From NCBI GenBank assembly GCA_949358305.1, contig OX442314.1, positions 53,825,369 to 53,889,368 on the forward strand: a DNA stretch of 64,000 nucleotides, written 5' to 3'. The position numbers and the translations under genes are program-made. Source of the DNA: Strigamia acuminata. Its lineage: Eukaryota; Arthropoda; Chilopoda; Geophilomorpha; Linotaeniidae. Below are positions 60,985 to 64,000 of this stretch, one piece after another; positions within the stretch are counted from its first letter, which is position 1, and every line of letters begins with the position of its first letter. A model generated the notes under the pieces. It was given only the letters and a program-made list of their open reading frames with translations. It ran no database searches and was not told the DNA's origin.

Positions 60985-63900
60985 TTATTGTTTTCCGACG
61001 AGTTTCCCGTCTTTTATGAACGGGTTTGGCTTGTGTCGACGCATACCGTATATTTTATCAGGTTTGAGGATTCTTGTAGTCTTATTTTTGTTTGATTGCT
61101 TTCCTTTTTTAGGAGATTCTTCGACTATTTCCTCCCTCTCCGAAATCTCATCCGGGGCGTCGGCCGCTTCGTGTAACTCATCTTGAACTAAATTGGTTGG
61201 GCCAGTTTGTTCATCTAAAAACATGTCGCGAATAATTGGATTTTGCGCTGGTTTCGTCTGATATTCCGTCCAAGCCTCTTGAGGAAACTCAGGTAAGTAT
61301 GGAGTTAATTCTCGGGCGTGGATCGATCTAAAATTAACGTTGTCTGCCAATCTTTTTAGCTTGAAAGCGTTTCCGCCGTGGGCTTCGAGTATGACGTACG
61401 GGCCGTCGCGTTTGTCTGCTAGGCCTGCGTGGATCCCCTTATCGGCGCTGGACTGAATATGTGTGTCTTTCCAGACGAGGTCATTGACTTTAAAATTGCA
61501 GAAGGGCCGATCCTTTCCAGCAATGCTAATACGATCTCTCATGTCGAATATGTGAGACATCATGTGTTGATAAGTGGCCGAAATTATTTGCTCCAATCTA
61601 TCGACATAAATATGAGGCTTCTCGGGATCGATTTCCAGTATTTCCTCCGGTATTCGCGGGTCCCAGGGCACTCTGAGTTCCCGAGCGAAGTTTAGAAACG
61701 CGGGAGAAAATTTGCGGTTCCTCGAGATCGTCGTGCGGATGCTGAAGGCAATTTCACGAAGATATTCATCCCAGCTGGAGTGAACATCGGTGAAAATTGC
61801 CAGCGCATATTTTATGTCGCGATTTAACCTTTCGACGGGATTGGCCCGTGGATTATAGGTTGATGTGTATGATGTCTCGATGTCGAATTTTTTACAGAAG
61901 TCTTTATACAAATTTGACGCAAACTGTGGTCCATTATCGGAAATTAGTTTCCGAGGGAATCCGAAATGAAGCGCCACTTCGTACAAACATCGAATGATTT
62001 TCTGCTTAGTTGGTCTCTCCATTGGAAAGAGCTCGGGCCATCCGGTCGCGACATCCATGATTACTAAAATATATTTGTTTTTATTGGATGACGTGGGTTT
62101 TGGGCCCATTAAATCCACGCTCCAGCAGTCGAAGGGTGCGAAGGGGCCGAGTGAGATTCTTTCGTAATTCTTGGGCGTCCTAGGTTTGCACGCTTGGCAT
62201 CTGGGGCAGTGGTGAATGAAACGAACAATATCTCGGGTCATTTTGGGCCAAAAATAGAGTTGGTTCGCACGGTAGATTGTTCTGGCCACTCCAGAATGTC
62301 CGGCGAGTGGGTGTCCGTGGACCATCCACAGAAACCTTGTTAGCAGACTCCTGGGTATAACGACTTTCATCGAAGTACCTGTCTCCGTCAGATCATCGCG
62401 GAAATTCGGGTGGTGTTTTAGTAGAAGTCCATCCTCGATTAAGTACGTGGAGGCTTCTCTTTCGAATTCTTCGCGTTGGATTTCGTCGAAATTCTTGTCG
62501 GGAAATTTTTTATCTGTGATGAAGTCTCGATAAGTTTTACAGAAGTCGTCTGTCATTTGGGCGGCTATTAATTCGTCCCTGGTGGGCGGCTTGCTGTTCG
62601 TCCCCTTGCTTACGTGGGCGACGAATGCTCGAACGTACTTGTCGGAGATTCGAGGTTCTATCGTTAGCTCGTACTTTGGGTGAGCGTCCTTGACAGACTG
62701 GTACGCTCGGAGCCAATAATTGTAATAATTTTGGTCTCCTGACTCGAGTTTCTCCTTGGGTAATTCGTTTAGCTTCTTAAATTCCCATTTTCGAACGGGG
62801 TTCGGACAGTAGAAGAGGCGTGAGTCGTCCTCTCCGCAGTCGGTCTCGTCTTCGGGGTCTGAAGCTGGGGCTCGTGAGAGGGCGTCTGCCACGACGTTGA
62901 ATTTTCCGGGTCGGTATTCAATGATTAAGTCACAAGCCATTAATTCTAGCTGCCAGCGAGCCATTCTTCCGGACGGTTCCTTCAACGCCATTAACCATTT
63001 TAGGGCTTCGTGGTCGGTTTGTACGTTGAACTTGGTAAATTCCAGGTATGGTCTGAATTTTCGGATTGCCCAGACAACGGCTAGACATTCTAACTCTGTC
63101 GCATTATAATTCTTTTCGGCTGCTTGTAATTTCCGGCTGATGAACATCGTCGGGACCTCTAATTCTACTCCGTCGATGTCATGCCTTTGAAGCAACGCAG
63201 CACCTAGGCCAATTCGACTGGCGTCGGTGTGAAGAGTGAATTCTCGATTAAGATCTGGTAGGGGAATCCGTTTTACATCGATCAACATTTGTTTTATTTT
63301 GTTAAACGATGTTTCGCAGTGGTCAGTCCACTCGAAATCTTTATCATTGCGTAACAGATCTGTGATGGGCGCCGCGACGTCTGCCAAATTTGGGAGCATC
63401 CGATTGAAGAAATTCACCATGCCCATGAAACGTTGGACTCCTTTTACATCTTCCGGGGCGGGGAACTGGCTAATGGCCTGGGTCTTTTTCGGGTCGATGG
63501 ATAGGCCACCTGTTCCGACTGTGTAACCTAGGAATGCCAATTCTTTGCGGCAAAATTTACTTTTCCCTGGATGGATGTTTAGTCCGGCCTTTGTGAGTCG
63601 CTCCATGACGTCATTCACATGCATCAAGTGGTCTGTAAAGGTCTGAGAGACTATTACTATGTCGTCAAGATAAGCCCACGCGTATTTGTGTAAGGCATCG
63701 CCGAGAACTTTTTCTATTAATTTTTGAAAGGTGGCGGGTGCGTTTACTAACCCGAAGGGCATTACATTAAACATCAGTCGACCCTGTGGTGCCCAAAAAG
63801 CTGTTTTCTCCTTATCCTCTTCCCGCAATTCAACCTGCCAGTAACCCTTGGACAAGTCCATGGTCGTGACCCAGTTAAATGGGGCGAGTTCTCGTAAAAT

Positions 63901-64000
63901 TGCTTCTATTGATGGCATTTGGATGGGGTCAATGACGGTTATGGCGTTTAAAGGTCTATAATCGATGCAGAGGCGCGGTTCGGAGCCTGGTCGCATGACG
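60985..64000 (-). CDS. Gypsy element 2 pol, start outside the window
   Basis: At least 1003 codons, entering at the right edge within the RT (upstream part missing). RT has WVTTMDLSKGYWQ and YLDDIV. RNase H has HTDAS and DHEALKWL. The integrase zinc part reads CPRCQACK, and D, D, E are seen in DLMGPK, SDNGPQF and NPVERLNRD, followed by DGPYVILE. It ends at 60985 with a basic tail, NPFIKDGKLVGKQ. It is roughly 70 per cent identical by eye to pol of element 1 across RT. It ends 218 bp before exon 1 of the third ORF. Confidence 0.93.
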   Translation of the reverse strand, partial: VMRPGSEPRLCIDYRPLNAITVIDPIQMPSIEAILRELAPFNWVTTMDLSKGYWQVELREEDKEKTAFWAPQGRLMFNVMPFGLVNAPATFQKLIEKVLGDALHKYAWAYLDDIVIVSQTFTDHLMHVNDVMERLTKAGLNIHPGKSKFCRKELAFLGYTVGTGGLSIDPKKTQAISQFPAPEDVKGVQRFMGMVNFFNRMLPNLADVAAPITDLLRNDKDFEWTDHCETSFNKIKQMLIDVKRIPLPDLNREFTLHTDASRIGLGAALLQRHDIDGVELEVPTMFISRKLQAAEKNYNATELECLAVVWAIRKFRPYLEFTKFNVQTDHEALKWLMALKEPSGRMARWQLELMACDLIIEYRPGKFNVVADALSRAPASDPEDETDCGEDDSRLFYCPNPVRKWEFKKLNELPKEKLESGDQNYYNYWLRAYQSVKDAHPKYELTIEPRISDKYVRAFVAHVSKGTNSKPPTRDELIAAQMTDDFCKTYRDFITDKKFPDKNFDEIQREEFEREASTYLIEDGLLLKHHPNFRDDLTETGTSMKVVIPRSLLTRFLWMVHGHPLAGHSGVARTIYRANQLYFWPKMTRDIVRFIHHCPRCQACKPRTPKNYERISLGPFAPFDCWSVDLMGPKPTSSNKNKYILVIMDVATGWPELFPMERPTKQKIIRCLYEVALHFGFPRKLISDNGPQFASNLYKDFCKKFDIETSYTSTYNPRANPVERLNRDIKYALAIFTDVHSSWDEYLREIAFSIRTTISRNRKFSPAFLNFARELRVPWDPRIPEEILEIDPEKPHIYVDRLEQIISATYQHMMSHIFDMRDRISIAGKDRPFCNFKVNDLVWKDTHIQSSADKGIHAGLADKRDGPYVILEAHGGNAFKLKRLADNVNFRSIHARELTPYLPEFPQEAWTEYQTKPAQNPIIRDMFLDEQTGPTNLVQDELHEAADAPDEISEREEIVEESPKKGKQSNKNKTTRILKPDKIYGMRRHKPNPFIKDGKLVGKQ

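Larger units (their letters stand above)
56794..64000 (-). mobile_element. Ty3/Gypsy element 2, partial at window edge
   Basis: A minus-strand element with 3' LTR about 56794-57421, third ORF and pol; gag, the start of pol and the 5' LTR lie beyond the right edge. The LTR starts (minus) TGTGGTGATTCGG, preceded by a purine tract GGGGAGGGACG. Its other end is inferred from CACGACA, so its length (about 628 bp) is provisional. pol is close to that of element 1, while the LTRs are unrelated. Confidence 0.88.

Overview
The window is repeat-rich metazoan nuclear DNA. Spliced genes with GT-AG introns, C2H2 and FLYWCH zinc fingers, BEL/Pao, Ty3/Gypsy and DIRS retroelements and many short inverted-repeat DNA transposons point to an invertebrate. 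A short CCTAA-rich tract near 55.15 kb fits an arthropod, and the element mix would suit a crustacean, but that is a guess. I see no bacterial-type operons, rRNA or tRNA genes, or CRISPR arrays.

Layout. 0-2.8 kb: minisatellite, decayed 5' part of a DIRS-like element (minus strand), and a duplicated block with exon 1 of a host gene family. 2.8-7 kb: an 11-finger C2H2 gene followed by decayed finger copies split by a GTCGAC-rich foldback. 7.2-11 kb: minus-strand exons of a multi-exon family (locus B) riddled with small transposons. 11.2-17.07 kb: a young BEL/Pao element with near-identical 294-bp LTRs and GAAAT target duplications, inserted into a second copy of the duplicated block. 17.9-19.65 kb: a 22-bp satellite split by a solo LTR. 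20.6-22.2 kb: minus-strand exons of a HECT-type E3 ligase-like gene (locus C) that lacks the catalytic C-lobe. 23.35-38.92 kb: a complete minus-strand Ty3/Gypsy element (gag, pol, third ORF) whose 3' LTR was hit by a 2.07-kb long-TIR transposon, itself hit by an 0.84-kb hAT-like foldback. 39-45 kb: a GC-rich zinc-finger pseudogene, MITEs, a DIRS-type end and small Ser/Pro-rich exons. 45.6-47.8 kb: a FLYWCH exon and locus D. 47.8-53.7 kb: a perfect palindrome, then a complete DIRS element nested in a foldback element. 54-56.3 kb: locus E and more MITEs. 56.8-64 kb: a second Ty3/Gypsy element, minus strand, running off the right edge.

The most notable system is in the two Gypsy elements. Each carries, between pol and the 3' LTR, a third gene of about 950 codons that I cannot assign to any family. 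It is not a recognisable envelope. In both elements it begins with a short acidic exon (30 and 50 codons) spliced in phase 0 to a long exon, and the predicted proteins are 951 and 947 residues. Three blocks are conserved although much of the rest has diverged, and pol is far better conserved.

The second theme is a host gene family present as at least five broken or partial loci, all on the minus strand. Exon 1 occurs four times, and exon 2 three times at exactly 318 nt. The paralogues act as internal empty sites and let several transposon boundaries be read to the base. The DIRS element is structurally complete, including its internal complementary region, and its gag is predicted to be spliced from three exons.
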